Part shown: piece after piece, positions 47,415 through 59,700 of the stretch
How the letters are laid out: every line of letters begins with the position of its first letter
Position numbering within the stretch: position 1 is the stretch's first letter
From: Calycina herbarum
Lineage: Eukaryota; Ascomycota; Leotiomycetes; Helotiales; Pezizellaceae
Length of the DNA: 64,000 nucleotides
Direction of reading: 5' to 3'
NCBI GenBank assembly: GCA_001414485.1
Contig: LLEY01000001.1
Location: 372,001 to 436,000, forward strand
The notes under the pieces: model-generated
The model's database searches: none
What the model was told of the DNA's origin: nothing
What the model saw: only the letters and a program-made list of their open reading frames with translations
Position numbers and translations under genes: made by a program

Positions 47415-48197
47415 TCAGTCAATTTGGAGTTGGAATTGGAAAGAGGAATTGGAGGGAAATATACCTCTTATATCTCTCATGACCGGGTCACATCTACTGT
47501 ATCGGCCTTGCCAGCATCTCCTAATAATGTCTCCAATCACTTGTAGAAACTCGATATTAGGAAACTCACCCTTTGAGTACCGGGTAGAAATTTCTTCGTC
47601 AGATAATCCGTTGTAAGGAGCCTGTCTAGTCATGATTTCGTAGAGAACGGAGCCGAACGCAAAGAGATCGCCTTGGACAGACAAGAGAGGCCCAGGGTAT
47701 TCGTGACTAGCCGTTACAGCAATGGAGAGAGGAGAACCGTCTATTGACGATCCAGCGTAGTCGGCCAGTTTGGCGTTGAGATTCTCATCTAAGAATATGT
47801 TTTCACATGTCAGATCTCCGTGGATGACACCAGCCCCGTGGATGAAATTGATCGCCTCTGCAATCTGAGTAGCCCAGCGCAGTCGTTGTCCGAAATCGAC
47901 ATCATGCCTCTTATTGAACGAATGGAGGTCGTGGTTGGGAGCGTACTCCAGGCGAATCCCCGACTCAAAGGTTCCGTGATAGGATAGGATCCCTTTATGA
48001 CCTCCGCATTTAGCAAATCGCTCATAGATCTGCTTTCCCCTCAATATGAGGCGTACGCGCTCCTCGTCAAAAGAATCAAGAGGTGTTTTGATGATTGTCT
48101 TGGAAGACTCATCGAGGACGACCAGGCTCGTAGTTCCCCAAGCAACAACGTCTTTCAAGCCGAACCCTGATGGGTATTGAATCTCGTCCTCTGACAT
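47415..48197 (-). CDS. Protein kinase-like protein with altered DFG motif
   Basis: The chosen start is the ATG at 48197 (MSEDEIQYPSGFG); the frame extends further upstream but from a TTG. 260 residues. Kinase features: a loop VVAWGTTSL in the glycine-rich position, IIKTPL with the candidate ATP-binding lysine, HGDLTCENIFL in the catalytic loop (HGD rather than HRD, with D and N kept), DYAGSS in place of DFG, and LLSVQGDLFAFGSVLYEIMT as the start of the C-lobe. The helix ending RRCWQGRY is typical. The catalytic aspartates are present, so activity cannot be excluded. Related fungal kinases sometimes have DFA rather than DFG here. It lies at the edge of the repeat block. Confidence 0.6.
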   Translation of the reverse strand: MSEDEIQYPSGFGLKDVVAWGTTSLVVLDESSKTIIKTPLDSFDEERVRLILRGKQIYERFAKCGGHKGILSYHGTFESGIRLEYAPNHDLHSFNKRHDVDFGQRLRWATQIAEAINFIHGAGVIHGDLTCENIFLDENLNAKLADYAGSSIDGSPLSIAVTASHEYPGPLLSVQGDLFAFGSVLYEIMTRQAPYNGLSDEEISTRYSKGEFPNIEFLQVIGDIIRRCWQGRYSRCDPVMRDIRGIFPSNSSFQFQLQID

Positions 48198-48862
48198 TTC
48201 GAAGACCGTAGTACTCCCTTTTCGAAGAACCAATTTCGTGTCGTCAGCACGAGAATTTAGCGAGGTGGCGAGGAGCAGCAAACGACAGTAGGTACGGAGG
48301 TAGAGGCAACGGCGTTGAGCGGACGGCTAAATGAAGATGAGGATATTAGCACACAGCTGAGAAGATTATTAGAAGGGAAGATTGATTGATCACAGGAAGA
48401 CGTACTGGGGAAGCAGTTACTATTATCGTACGCGTCAATATTTCCGACCGGTCTAGCTTTCAGTCTGAAGGCTTTCAAAAACCGGCGGATCGCGCTCGAG
48501 CTCTACTACTAAAGTCCCGTATACTAAAATTCTTAGTAACCTCCCGGTAGACACGGAAAGTAGCACTATAATCTATGCTTAGCTTAATATTACTAAAACC
48601 ACTCTCTTACTTCTATAACTCTTATTTCTCTTATTACTATTATAGCTAAAGATAAAGATAATAAAAGCTATAACTAATAAACTAGTAAAAGACTTTAAAC
48701 TTTTAAATTTATTAACTTTATTAATTTAATAATATATTTTAAAAAAAGATAAAAAAAATAAGTAATATAAGACTTTTACTAAAGCTATAATATAGACTAC
48801 TATTATCTACTTTAATATATAAGAAATAAAAGAAGTAATTAATAAAGAAATAAAAAGTATAT
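48198..48862. other. Transition into the RIP-like repeat block
   Basis: Sequence composition changes near 48,530 from mixed to strongly TA-rich with few CA or TG dinucleotides. I cannot identify what this AT-rich piece was before decay. A serine-rich minus-strand frame at 48,257-48,478 precedes the kinase start but has no support. Confidence 0.4.
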
Positions 48863-49837
48863 AACGTGGTTTATTAAGACCTGGCGTATATCAGGACCTG
48901 GCGTACTTTTCCTTAGCATTTAACTTTGAATATTAATAAATTAACTATAATATATTAAATTAACTATAACTACTTAGAATCCGAAGAATTAGACATATCT
49001 ATATCTATTTGACAAGTTTGTGTATTATGACCAGCTTTTCCGTAAGTGCTACAACGCTGTCTAGACGATTGCCCCTCCTTCTTATTACCCCCCTCTATAT
49101 GTAAGTCGCGTTGTACTTGCTTATTAACGTTCTTTTAAGTTAAAAGATCTTAGACATCCTCTACTGTAAGTGCCCCCCCTTGACATATACGAGTCTTTTT
49201 AGCTCTACAGCGTTTGCTTAAGGCTTTATTCGCTGCTCGAAGAGTATATACTTTAATAGATAATAAGGTTATCTCATAGGCTATTCGCTCTATACCTTTT
49301 GCTAATGTAGCAACTGTCTTAAATAGTAGAGTCGGCGAGCTCCCCTGGTGATAGGCAATCTGTTTTTAAACAAGAGTCGATTATAAGAGCGCTTCAGTAG
49401 GGTTTAAGGGAGTCTAGGAGATCTAAGTGTTAGAATTAGCAGTAGAGGGTCTTAGAGGAGTTAGAGTCCGTAACCTTACGTCAAGCTTTAAAAGTACTAC
49501 TTACAGGTTAAAAGGCACTAGGCTAGCTCTACGGAATCCAGCTTAAGCGTTCTAGACTGTTATTAATTCTTTATATACTACTATAAAAGCTAAAAAGAAC
49601 TCTACCTTTGTAATATAGTTAATATAGGCTTTAATAAACGTCTTAATCTACTGACTATATACCTACTTTAATATACTAAAGTATCTAATATTAAGTAGTT
49701 AGGTTATATAGGATAAGTAGGGAGGTAGTCCAAGAGTTATAATATTATATGCTTTGTAATACTCTTAAAATTCGGCCGATTTATAACTCTTATACCTATC
49801 TAATACTAGTATTCGATATAGACCCTTTATACGACTA
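48863..49837 (-). mobile_element. pogo/Fot1-type DDE transposon, C-terminal half
   Basis: On the minus strand, from the left edge of the LTR element, the decayed frame reads GLYRILVLDRYKS, then LGLPPYLSYITQLLNIRYF (DDE_1 region before and around the third acidic site), then FIKAYINYITKVEFFLAF. It ends in a zinc knuckle CSTYGKAGHNTQTC and a stop at 48,970. About ten in-frame stops are TAG or TAA at positions where CAG/CAA or TGG would be expected. The left end may be near 48,863, where GACCTGGCGTA occurs twice 17 bp apart. The N-terminal half lies beyond the inserted elements at 63,803 and outside the window. Confidence 0.75.
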
Positions 49838-50284
49838 TGTTACGAATCACGTTATACGTGGTAAGTAGTTCAGACAGCGCTCTGACAGGACAAGGCACGA
49901 TATCTAGGAAATAGAAGGTAGTATAAGGGGGAATCAGTAATGCGAAAGGCATTTAGGTATTCTAGGATCTCACTATTGGATAACTGTTAGAGGTTACGTG
50001 ATAGATCCCGTTAGATCCTATAAGGGATCCAGAGGGATCTAGGGATCTAGGCTAGTATAGGGATCCAGGTGACACAAAAGGTTCTATATATACTAGCACG
50101 TCTGCCACCTAGATAGGAGCTTCGTACTTAACTTTAGTTATTAATCTTATTATCTTATTTAACATCTTTAATATAAGTAACGAGTTCACTTCTAAGTAAA
50201 CAACCCGGCACATTTATACTTCTTACTATATACCAACCTTCGAGACTTAGTCATCTTCGTTTAGTTTGTTTAAGTTTCGTTATA
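49838..50284 (+). repeat. 5' LTR of element 1
   Basis: 447 bp, starting TGTTACGAATCACG and ending TTTCGTTATA. The final CA of a canonical LTR appears as TA. Its last two thirds resemble the LTRs of element 2; a middle part does not. ACTTCTAAGTA at 50188-50198 is complementary to the post-LTR sequence at 50296-50306. Confidence 0.9.
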
Positions 50285-50318
50285 CTTTAAGCACCTACTT
50301 AGAAGTAAGATCGCTACT
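50285..50318 (+). promoter_or_regulatory. Leader with candidate primer-binding site
   Basis: The 34 bp between LTR and gag start include TACTTAGAAGT (50296-50306), the exact complement of an 11 bp stretch inside the LTR. This is the layout used for self-priming by Tf1-like elements. No match to the 3' end of an obvious tRNA was seen at the LTR border. Confidence 0.45.
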
Positions 50319-53300
50319 ATGTCAGCAACCTCTTCTACTCCGAAAACCACTCCGCCAAAGCCAACTGCGGCCCCCCTAGTTACGGCAGTCACTACTCTCC
50401 GTAAGGAAGTAAAACTTCCGGTTCCGAAGCCGTTTAATAGCTTACCTAAGAAACTAGCTAAGTTCTTAATAAAAGCTTCCCTATACTTAAACTTTTATCA
50501 CGCTTAGTTTAGAAATAAAACTAACTAGGTTATATAGTTGTCTACTCGTCTCGAAGAGGTAGCTTATAATTGGTTAGAACTATATCTAGAAGACTACTAG
50601 GCGAATAAGACATCTAAAGGAAAGGTCTCTCTTTAAATGTCTAAGAAGATAAGGGATTTGTTTAAGAATGTTTAAGGGTTTAGGAATAGAATTAACTAGG
50701 CTTTTAAAGATGTTAATATAAAAAAAAAGGCAGTTAGAGCTTTGTATATACTTAAGCAAAAGGGGTTAGCTGCTAAGTACGCCTTATAATTTTAATAGTA
50801 CTCTATACGAATAGGATAGAACAACGAGGTATTACGTGAACAATTCTATCAAGGGCTTAAGAATAACGTTAAGGATAAACTCGCCTAAGAGGATTTTCTA
50901 GATACGCTAAATAAATTAATAGATAACGCGATTAAGATCGACAACTATATCTATAAAAGGAACCTAGAGAAGAAAGGAAGTTATAGTCATCGACATAGAA
51001 AGAGTAGACGAAAAGATCGTAGAAATCCTATAGAAATTAATACTACTTAAAAATCATAGGTTCTAGAAAAGGAATCTAAGAAAGAAAACTCCTAGAAGAG
51101 AGGACTGTCCTAGAAAGAGCGAAATCGTCGACGTAAGTAGAACTTGTGTTATAACTATAGTCTTCCTAGCTATAGAGTAAATAAGTATAGTAAGAAGAAA
51201 GACTCTAAAGGGAAGTAAGCTAATACTACTATCTAAAAAGAAGTAGCTTTACTAGAAAAAATCGAACTTACAGACGAAGAACTCGAGGCTAGAGGTTATA
51301 GCACGTAAATTAAAACAGACGCTATAGATATAACAGCAGGCGCTATATACTTATAGCTAAATAAAGGAATTAAGTCATAAGTTAGTAAGATATAGGATAC
51401 TAATAATAATAGGGATCTATTACTTAAAGAATATTACGACACACGGTCGGAAATAAATTATAAATTATCTCTTTAGGTAGAATATAAATTACTACTAATA
51501 ATAAGTTCGTTAGAGTTGTTAGAATCGATATCTAACTTGCTAGAGGTAGATCTAGGAATATATAAGCCTAAATAAGGCGAAATATAGGTATTTATTAGAA
51601 CCTTTAAAAGAGGGAATAGATAGGTATATATAGAAAACTAGAAACCTAATTTCTAGAGCTTATATTCTACTTAAGGAATCAATTCTACTATCTTAACTAC
51701 TTATAAGATAGTAAGGAATAATATAGATCGAGTAACTATGATTAGCTCTATTACTAGAAGGGAAACTATTAAGTTTAAAGAATCTAGACTAGGATAAGCA
51801 GTATCTAGTAAGCTATCTAATACACCTGAGATAGGAGATATTTAGATAGTCGTGGATCTATAAGAAGAAACTAGTTTATAGTAATAGCAGGGTTCTAACG
51901 ACTTTATAGGACGTCTTAAACCTAGTTTTTTAGGTACGCTACCTAATAATAAGGAGGCTATACTAGAAATAGGAGGCTAGTATACTATAGTCGCTTTAGT
52001 TAGAAAAGTCGAGGTAATATTTTAGGAATTAAGAAGTAGAAAATTATTTAGTATAATCTTCTAAGAGATAAACGAATATAATATAGACTAAGAAACGGAG
52101 TTAGTATAGAGAGAGCTCTACTAACTAATAATTAGAGAAATAAACGCTATCTCTAGAGAAAATCAACTTATAGTAATAGCGAAGATAAGAGGAAAGGAAC
52201 TCCGAGTCTTAATTAATTCAGGAGTAATAGGTAATTTCCTTTCCTTAGCAGCTTAGAAGAAGCTAAACGTCCTAATTAAAGGTATAAAGCTATACTGCTT
52301 AGGAGTGGTTAACAGAATAGACGTTATATACTAGGATAGAATTATCGATTAATAAACTATTCTAATAAGGATTACTATTAAAGGATACTACTTAGACATA
52401 TAATTCGATATTATTAAAATAGGAAGTAAAGAAGCGATACTTAGTATACTATAGATTAGGGAACATAATCTAGATATTAATTAGAAAGCTTAAATAATAA
52501 CCTTTAGTCGATATAATTACATAGGTTTATAATTATAACTATAAGGCTAGAACAAGGTTAGCGCCACCTCTTCTAAGACGCTAGGACACCTAGCCTAGGG
52601 TTCTCTATAGGTTAGTAAGCCGGCTGATAATAAAATACCTATATAGTATAAAGAATTTAGAGCTTTATTTAAAAACCTAGAAGACTTACGAGCCTTACTA
52701 AAACATCGCTTATAAGATTATAAGATAAAATTAAAAGAGAGTTATTACCTCTTAAAGTAGAAACTTCGGTTATATAACTAGAAAAGCCTATAGAGAATAG
52801 AAAGTTATATAAAGAGAGGTATTAAAAAGAGATATATTAGAAGATCTAAGTTACTAATTACCTTAAACATACTTATTATTAAGAAAAAAGACGATCTAGA
52901 TAAAAGAGTATATATTAATTACTAAGAAGTAAATCACGTTATAGTTAAGAACGCTTATCTACTACTACCTAGCTAGTACTTATATAATAAGTTAAGTAAG
53001 GTAGTACGATTTATAAAACTAGATTAATAAAACGCCTATAGACTTATATAAATAAAAGTCAGAGACGAATAGAAGACAGTATTTACCTTACTATTAGGCT
53101 TTTATAAATATATAGTTATACTATTTAGACTCTATAATATACTAGTTATATATTAGAGATAAAATAATAATATTTTAGGAGATCTTCTAGGAATAATAGT
53201 AATCTATTACCTAGATAATATCTTAATCTTCTTAGAAAAAGAAGAAGAATATAAGAGATATATTAGAGAAGTTTTATAATAACTTATAAAGGTAAACTCT

Positions 53301-55463
53301 TGGTTGAAACTCTTAAAATACAAGTTTAGAGTAACTCGGATACTTTTCCTAGGATAGGTGTTTAGCTTAAGAAAAATAGAAATAAATCTAGTAAAGACCT
53401 AGGATATCTTAAACTAGAAGTTACTAGAAAATGTAAAAGACGTATAGTCTTTTCTTAGATTTATAAATTTTTACTATCTGTTTATCTAAGACTATATAAA
53501 GATTACTAAACTAATGTTAAAACTAGTTAAAAAAGCTATTAGATTTATATAAAATAAATAGATAGAGGATACTTTTTAGAAAATTAAAGCGAAATTTATA
53601 GAAAAACCTATTCTATACGATTTTGATATAGATAAACCTAGTACGATCGAAACAGACACTTTAGACATAGTAGTAGGTACGGTTTATCTATAGCTAAATA
53701 ATAAGAGAAAGCTTATACCTATTATATATTATTCTAAAACATTTAACCTAGTATAATAAAACTATAGTATCTTTAACAAAGAATTGCTTACTATAGTACT
53801 AGCTTTAGAATACTAGAGAATCTATTTATAATTAGTAAAACATCTAGTTATAATTCTATCTAACTACGAGAACCTTAGAACGTTTATAATAACTAAGGAA
53901 CTTATGACTAGATAGTTAGCTAGATAGTCGGAGATATTAGGAGGATTTAATATTATTATTTAATATATAAAAGGAACGTTAAATGCTCGAGCTAATACTC
54001 TTAGCTAAAAACCTAGATATAAGAGAGATAAAGAGTATAAAAAGATTATAATCTTAAAAACTCTTAAGAACGGAGACTTAGCACCTACTATATATAAAAT
54101 AGTAGTAATAAACGATATCTAGATAGATAAAATTTAGAATATATATAAAGGTTATAATTAGTATATAAAAGAGAAACTATAGGTTCCTAGCTCGTATATA
54201 AAGGAGTTCGTATAGGAATACTATATTACGCCTACTTATAGATACTAAGGAATTCGTAGAACTCTCTAGAGGATAAGACAATACTACTATATTAATCGGT
54301 TATCTATAATAGTTAAGGAAGTAATAGTAGGATATAATACCTATACCTAGAATAAGGCTTCCTACTATACTCCTTATAGACAGATAAACACTACTCTAAT
54401 ACTACAAATACCTTAGAAATTAATATCTATAGATTTTATTATTAAATTACTAAAATCTAAAGATTTAATAATAAGAGTTAAATTTAACACGATCCTAGTT
54501 ATTATAAAATAACTTATAAAGTATATAATTTTAATACTATATATAGAGTTAAGTATAGCTAAGAAACTAGCATTTATATTCCTTAGAGAAGTAGTCTTAA
54601 GATATAAACTACTTAAAGAAATACTCTTAGATAAGGATAAACTCTTTACCTTAAAATTTTAGATTACTCTTATAAAACGATTAAGTATAAAAAGAAAGCT
54701 TTTAATAGCTTTTTACTCTTAAACAAATAAAGGAAATAAATAAATAAATTAAATAGTTAAAATATACCTTTATTATTATATAAACTACTAGTAAGATAAC
54801 TAGGTAGAACTACTACCTTTAATATAGTTCGTATATAACAGTTCAGTAACAGAAACAATACTTATTATACTATTCTATACTAACTTTAGATATAAATTAT
54901 TAGTATACTAAGAACTACTATCTATAACCATCGATAATCAGCTTACTTATATTTAGGTCTCGAAAATCAAGGTGTTATATAAGGAACTTATAGAGGATTT
55001 ATAGTTTATTACTAAAAGAAACGTATACTACTATAATAAACGACGTAGTTAGGAGCTAATACTAAAAGAGGGAGATAAAGTCTATTTAGTACAAAAAAAC
55101 ATTAATATAAAAAGACTAAGTAATAAACTAGATTATAAAAAACTTAGACTATTTAAAATCAAACGTGTTAAAGGACTTTTAAATTATAAACTAGCGCTAC
55201 TAAGGATAATAAACATCTATCTAGTATTCTATATATCCTTGCTTAAACCAGCACTATCGAGAGCACTACTAGCTCTAATTACAGAAATTTAACTAGTAAA
55301 CCTAAACACCGAGTACGAAGTTAAGAGGATTCTTAACTATAGATTTATTAGAGGACGAATTAAGTACTTAATTAAATAGTTAGATTACCTATACTTAGAG
55401 AACACTTAGGAGCTAAGAAGCAATCTTAACCATTACCTAGTAGAACTTTAGGAGTTCTACTAA
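50319..55463 (+). pseudogene. Gag-Pol of element 1, single fused frame, RIP-mutated
   Basis: ATG at 50319 opens 62 clean codons (MSATSSTPKTTPPKPT onward, with PVPKPFNSLPKKLAKFL of Gag), then stops begin. Gag ends with a zinc-knuckle remnant CYNYSLPSYRVNKY near 51,150. Downstream in the same frame are reverse transcriptase (YLDNILIF, normally YxDD, at 53,208), RNase H, integrase and a chromodomain (EYEVKRILNYRFIRGRIKY from 55,311). All landmarks are in phase with the ATG, so gag and pol were probably one open frame, as in Tf1. Stops are nearly all TAG or TAA. The end is at 55,463 or, if that TAA arose from CAA, about 55,511. Confidence 0.8.
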
Positions 55464-55581
55464 CAAAACCTAAGTTTATCTATATCTTATAGTTTAAAGG
55501 AAAGGCTTTAAGGAAGGCTAGGTTAAGACCTATCTTAGATTAGGAACTGATAGGAATAAGTAGGGCCGCTAGATAGGCAAC
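55426..55581 (-). pseudogene. Antisense frame of element 1, 3' part
   Basis: On the minus strand the frame reads AYLAALLIPISS, a stop, then GLNLAFLKAFPLNYKI, a stop codon, INLGFVSRTPKVLLGNG and a final stop at 55426. Its 5' part is at 62,816-63,080, separated by element 2. It overlaps the last codons of pol on the opposite strand. The same tail occurs in element 2. The function is unknown. Confidence 0.6.
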
Positions 55582-56004
55582 TGTAACGAAACTCAAACGA
55601 TATAACTAAGTCTCGGAGGTTGGTATATAGGTAAGAAGTACAGATACGCCGGGTTGTTTACTTAGAAGTGAACTCGTTACTTATATCAAAGATGTTAAAT
55701 AAGATAATAAGATTGATAACTAAAATTAAGTACGAAGCTCCTATCTAGATAGTAGACGTGCTAGTATATATAGAACCTTCGTTTCCCCTAGGTAGCTAAC
55801 TCGCTTGTCGAGCTAGCGATCTAACGAGCTAGTTCGCTTAGCGATCTAGCGGTCCCTTTTGTTACGTGATCATTATAATGAAATCCTTAAATCGCTTAGC
55901 TAACCTAACCGATCCCTATCTATTATAAGAGTATTCTGATAGTGCTTAACCTATTAGGACGCTGCCTAGTCTTTACTTATTATATATATACGTGATTTAT
56001 AACA
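55582..56004 (-). repeat. 3' LTR of element 2
   Basis: 423 bp; on the element strand it runs from TGTTATAAATCACG to TTTCGTTACA, so both LTR ends keep the canonical TG and CA. It differs from the partner at 62388-62810 by scattered transitions. Confidence 0.88.
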
Positions 56005-56149
56005 CTATCCCCTTCTTAGCTTAGCGTGTCCTTATACTTAAGTACAACCTAAGAAATATCGTTAGAAGGCTAGTAGCCTTCTTCTCTTTTTACTATACTA
56101 CCTGATTATTTAATAAAACGTACTAAGTATATTACTCTTAGAAAAGAAA

Positions 56150-56700
56150 TCAACTTATCTAGAATAAAAATAGTACTCTATACTTAATATTTAAAAGCTA
56201 GTTTTATAAATAAATATGTTACCTCTTAAGATAAAAGTCTAAATTGTTATAGTCGTTGTATAAAGAATAGTAAGACTTACGACGTTCGCGAGGTAAACTA
56301 TATACCGACTATTTAAGATTAGGAGTCCGTAGATGCTTAGATCTAATAACTAGAGGACGAGGCCGATAAGACTATAGCGAAAGTCCTCTGGGTTAATAAG
56401 TAAAAGAAACTGCTTTATACCTAGAAGTAGAGAATAATAGTAGCTAGTCTTAACTCCTTTAAGGAGCTAGATACTACTGAAGAATTAGAAAGAAAGGAAA
56501 AGGAGAAGGAGGAAGAAAAGAAGCGGATAGAAGAAGAGGCTGCTAGGCTAGCTGCCCTTCCTACGCCCGACGTTTCCGACCCTACTCTTACTCTAGGCCT
56601 CGACCTAGCCTTTCTTAAGTCCTTTCCTACTAACTATACGATGTAGATAGACTTAGGTTTCGATAGTAGAACTCCTAAAGTTCCTTTAAGTACTAGCTAA
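56150..56700 (+). pseudogene. Antisense frame of element 2
   Basis: On the plus strand, opposite to the element's gag-pol, a frame with a few TAA/TAG stops reads DKTIAKVLWVNK, KKLLYT, RIIVASLNSFKELDTTEE, then a K/E-rich coiled coil (ERKEKEKEEEKKRIEEEAAR), LAALPTPDVSDPTLTLGLDL, AFLKSFPTNYTM, a stop, IDLGFDSRTPKVPLSTS and a stop at 56700. The pol end at 56630 overlaps it by about 71 bp on the other strand. No ATG was identified; the upstream limit is approximate. Known domains were not recognised. Confidence 0.6.
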
Positions 56701-59700
56701 TGTTTTTTCTAGGTTTCTAAGTATTTTCTAAATATAGGTAATCTAACTATTTTATTAAATACCTAACCTATCTTCTAATAAGTCTATAGTTAAGAATCCT
56801 CTCGACTTTATACTTAGTGTTTAGGTTTACTAGTTGAATTTCTATAAGTAGGGCTAGTAGTACTCCTAGTAGTACTAGCTTAAGTAAGGATATATAGAAT
56901 ACTAGGTAGATATTTATTATTCTTAGTAGTACTAATTTATAATTCAAAGGTCCTTTAATATATTTGATTTTAAATAGTTTAAGTTTTTTATAATCTAATT
57001 TATTACTTAGTCTTTTTATATTAATATTTTTTTGTACTAAGTAGACTTTATCCCTCTCTTTTAGCGTTAGCTCCTAACTACGTCGTTTGTTATAGTAGTA
57101 CGTATTTCTTTTAGCTATGAATTGTAAATCCTTTATAAGTTCCTTATATAGCTCTTTAATTTTCGAGACGTGAACATAAGTAAGCTGGTTATCGATGGTC
57201 GTAGACAGCGGTTCTTAATACGCTGATAATTTATACCTAAAATTAGCGTAGAATGGCGTAATAAGTGTTGTTTCTATTACTAAACTATTATAGGTAAACT
57301 ATACTAAGAGTAGCAGTTCTACCTAGTTGTCTTACTAGTAGTTTATATAATAACGAAGGTATATTTTAACTACTTGATTTATTTGTTTATTTCCTTTATT
57401 CGTTTAAGAGTAGAAAGTTATAGATAGCTTTCTTTTTATACCTAGTTGTTCTATAAGAGTGATCTAGAATTTTAAGGTAAAGAGTTTATCTCTATCTAAG
57501 AGTATTTCTTTAGGTAGTCTATATCTTAAGACTACTTTTCTAAGGAACGTAAATACTAGTTCCTTAGCTATACTTGATTCTATATATACTATTAGAATTA
57601 TATACTTTGTAAGTTGTTCTATAATAACTAGAATCGTATTATACTTAACTCCTATTATTAGATCTTTAGATTTTAGTAATTTAATAATAAAATCTATAGA
57701 TATTGATTTCTAAGGTACCTATAGTATTAGAGTAGTGTTTATTTATCTATAAGGTGTATAGTAGGAAGCCTTGTTCCTAGTATAAGTATTATATTCTACT
57801 ATTACTTCCTTAACTATTATAGATAATCGATTAATATAATAGTATTGTCTTATTCTCTAGAGGGTTTTATGAATTCCTTAGTAACTATAAGCAGGTATAG
57901 TATAGTATTCCTATATAAATTCTTTTATATACGAGCTAGGAACCTATAGTTTCCCTTTTATATACTGATTATAACCTTTATATATGTTCTAAATCTTGTC
58001 TATCTAAATGTTATTTGTTGCTACTATCTTGTATATAGTAGGTACTAAGTTTCTATTCTTAAGAGTTTTTAAGATCGTAATCTTCTTATACTCCTTATTT
58101 CTCTCGTATCTGGGTTTCCGGCTAAGAGTATTAGCTCGAGTATTTAACGTTCCTTTTATATATTAAATGATAATATTAAATCCTTCTAATATCTCTGACT
58201 ATCTAGCTAATCGTCTAGTTATAAGTTCCTTAGTTGTTATAAACGTCTTAAGGTTCTTATAGTTAGATAAAACTATAACTAGGTATTTTACTAACTATAA
58301 ATAAATTCTCTAGTATTCTAAAGCTAATACTATAGTAAGTAATTCCTTGTCAAAGATGCTATAGTTTTATTATACTAGGTTAAATGTCTTAGAATAATAT
58401 ATAATAGGTATAAGTTTTCCCTAGTTATTTAGCTATAGGTGAACCGTACCTACTACTATATCTAAGGCGTCTATTTTAATTATATTAGGTTTGTCTACGT
58501 TGAAATCGTATAGAATAGGTTTTTCTATAAACTTTGCTTTAATTTTCTAAAAAGCTTCCTCTACTTATTTATTCTATATAAACTTAATAGCTTTCTTAAC
58601 TAGTCCTAATATTAGTTTAGTAATCTTTATATAGTCTTATATAAATAGATAGCAAAAGTTTATAAATCTAAGAAAGGACTATATATCTTTTATATTCTCT
58701 AGTAACTTCTAGTTTAAGACGTTCTAGATCTTTACTAGATCTATTTCTATTTTTCCTAGGCTAAATACCTATTTTAGGAAAAGTATCTAAGTTACTCTAA
58801 ACTTGTATTTTAAGAGTTTTAACTAAGAGTTTACTTTTATAAGTTATTATAAAACTTCTCTTACATATCCCTTATATTCTTCTTCTTTTTCTAAGAAGAT
58901 TAGGATATTATCTAGATAATAAATTACTATTACTTTTAGAAGATCTTCTAAAATATTATTATTTTATCTCTAATATATAGCTAGTATATTATAAAGTCTA
59001 AATAGTATAACTATATACTTATAAAAGCCTAATAGTAAGGTAAATGCTATCTTTTATTTATCTCTGACTTTTATTCTTATAAGTCTATAAGCGTTTCGTT
59101 AATCTAGTTTCGTAAATTATACTACCTTATCTAACTTGTCTTATAAGTATTAGCTAGGTAGCAGCAGATAAGCGTCCTTAATCGTAGTATAATTTACTTC
59201 TTAATAATTAATATATACTCTTCTATCTAGGTTGTCTTTCTTCTTAATAATAAGTATATTTAAGGTAATTAGCGACTTAGATCTTCTAATATATCCCTTC
59301 TTAATACCTTCCTTTATATAACTTTCTATTCTCTATAGGCTTTTCTAGTTATATAACCGAAGCTTCTACTTCGAGAGGTAATAACCCTCTTTTAATTTAA
59401 TCTTATAATCTTATAAGCAATATTCTAGTAAAGCTTATAAGTCTTCTAGGTTTTTAAACAAAGCCTTAAATTCTCTATACTATATAGGTATTTCGTTATT
59501 AGCTTTCTTACTAACCTATAGAGGACCCTAGACAAGGTGTTCTAGCGCTTTAGAAGAGGTGGCGCTAACCTTGTTCTAGCCTTAAAGTTATAAATACGAA
59601 CCTATATATTTATATTAACTAAAGGTTATTATTCTAGCTTTTTAGTTAATTTCTAGATTATATTCCTAAATCTATAGTATACTAAGTATTACTTCCTTAC

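Noticed and set aside
50319..50507. A separate 62-residue gene
   Set aside because: It is the intact first part of the gag frame of element 1; the next codons continue in frame after a RIP-type TAG stop.
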